Assembly: GCA_963720945.1 (NCBI GenBank)
Contig: CAVRHH010000005.1
Coordinates: 186,001-250,000 of the forward strand
From: Bog-532 sp963720945
GTDB lineage: Bacteria; Actinomycetota; Actinomycetes; Streptosporangiales; Streptosporangiaceae
Direction: 5' to 3'
DNA length: 64,000 nucleotides
Shown here piece by piece: positions 63,525 through 64,000 of the stretch. How positions within the stretch are numbered: the stretch's first letter is position 1; each line of letters starts with the position of its first letter. The notes beneath the pieces are model-generated. The model had not been told where the DNA came from and searched no databases. It was given only the letters and a program-made list of their open reading frames with translations. The position numbers were made by a program, and so were the translations under genes.

Positions 63525-64000
63525 GTGACCGAGCAAAAGCAGTTCAGGCTCCCCGACGTCGGCGAGGGGCTGACCGAGGCCGACATCGTTTCCTGGCACG
63601 TCAAGCCGGGCGACGAGGTCGCCGTCAACCAGGTGATCGTGGAGATCGAGACAGCCAAGGCGGTCGTCGAGCTGCCCTGCCCGTTCGACGGCGTGGTGGC
63701 GGCGCTGCTCGTGGCGGAGGGCCAGACCGTCGACGTCGGCACGCCGATCATCGCCGTCGACGTGGCCGGCTCCCCGGCGCCGCGCCGGCTCAGCCCGTGA
63801 GCAGCGGGCCGGCGGCCGCGACGGTTTCTCCCCCGGCCGAACGGGACGATGCGGGCGGCCCGGCCGCCGGCGGGGAGCGCCAGGCGGTCCTGGTCGGCTA
63901 CGGCGTCAAGGCGGGCGCGACCACAAGGCGACGGCGCAAGACCGTCGTGCCCTCCGCGCAGACCGCCTTCGCCGTGGCCCCAGCCGCGGCTGCCCCAGCT
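63525..64000 (+). pseudogene. bkdC: Branched-chain 2-oxoacid dehydrogenase E2 (lipoyl domain, partial; one-base frameshift)
   Basis: The GTG at 63525 opens a lipoyl domain: FRLPDVGEGLTEADIVSWHV and the lipoyl-Lys motif EIETAKAVVELPCPFDG (Lys in ETAKA). Near 63781 a G is missing, causing a premature TGA at 63798-63800. The linker continues one frame over as PVSSGPAAATVSPPAERDDA and ERQAVLVGYGVKAGATTRRR, a hallmark of actinomycete E2 linkers. The gene runs off the window. A one-base deletion in a GC run of a core gene is most simply a sequence error. Confidence 0.85.

Overview
The window is high-GC actinomycete DNA. Its right-hand 14 kb carries a gene order I recall from Streptomyces and relatives: bldC, a small conserved gene, valine/leucine dehydrogenase, a DUF3073 gene, purM, purF, a sterol-carrier-like gene, purL, purQ, purS and the branched-chain 2-oxoacid dehydrogenase genes bkdABC. 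Genus cannot be fixed from the sequence alone; a filamentous actinomycete (Streptomycetales, Streptosporangiales or a relative) is the best guess.

Layout. 0-3.4 kb: nitronate monooxygenase, an NTF2-like protein, a membrane protein and a broken PAP2 phosphatase. 4-8.8 kb: AT-richer DNA with small membrane proteins, a PadR regulator and a membrane-tethered GntR-type helix-turn-helix protein, ending in a sharp composition change at about 8.75 kb. 9.4-14.5 kb: remnant of an actinomycete integrative and conjugative element (AICE): HATPase (nonsense codon), monooxygenase-like protein, HTH/TPR regulator with two matching 17-bp operators, frameshifted RepSA-type rep, intact xis, and a frameshifted integrase that has lost its catalytic tyrosine. 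14.5-39.66 kb: a 25-kb island bounded by a 44-bp perfect direct repeat, one copy lying inside an intact tRNA-Phe gene, with an intact tyrosine integrase beside it. 39.6-39.9 kb: tRNA-Phe, tRNA-Asp and tRNA-Glu. 40-49.6 kb: MFS transporter, PspC, glutaryl-CoA dehydrogenase, tRNA-Lys, a RodZ-like protein, an SDR enzyme, RecQ, DUF6941 and mscL. 49.7-64 kb: the bldC-vdh-pur-bkd core.

The 25-kb island is the most interesting part. It holds three large NTPase proteins of immune-like architecture: a cyclase-homology/NB-ARC/TPR protein; an Hsp70 (DnaK-like) domain joined to a Roc-COR (ROCO) GTPase; and a PD-(D/E)XK-like nuclease/NACHT/helical-repeat/zinc-ribbon protein. It also has a tandem pair of paralogous helical proteins of unknown function, nested transposons and several decayed genes. 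I read it as a candidate defence island; that role is inference.

Caution: at least ten single-base frameshifts are visible, and four of them fall in housekeeping genes (purL, bkdC, and mscL twice). This suggests uncorrected sequencing or assembly indels, so some apparent pseudogenes, and possibly the apparent Hsp70-ROCO fusion itself, may be artefacts.
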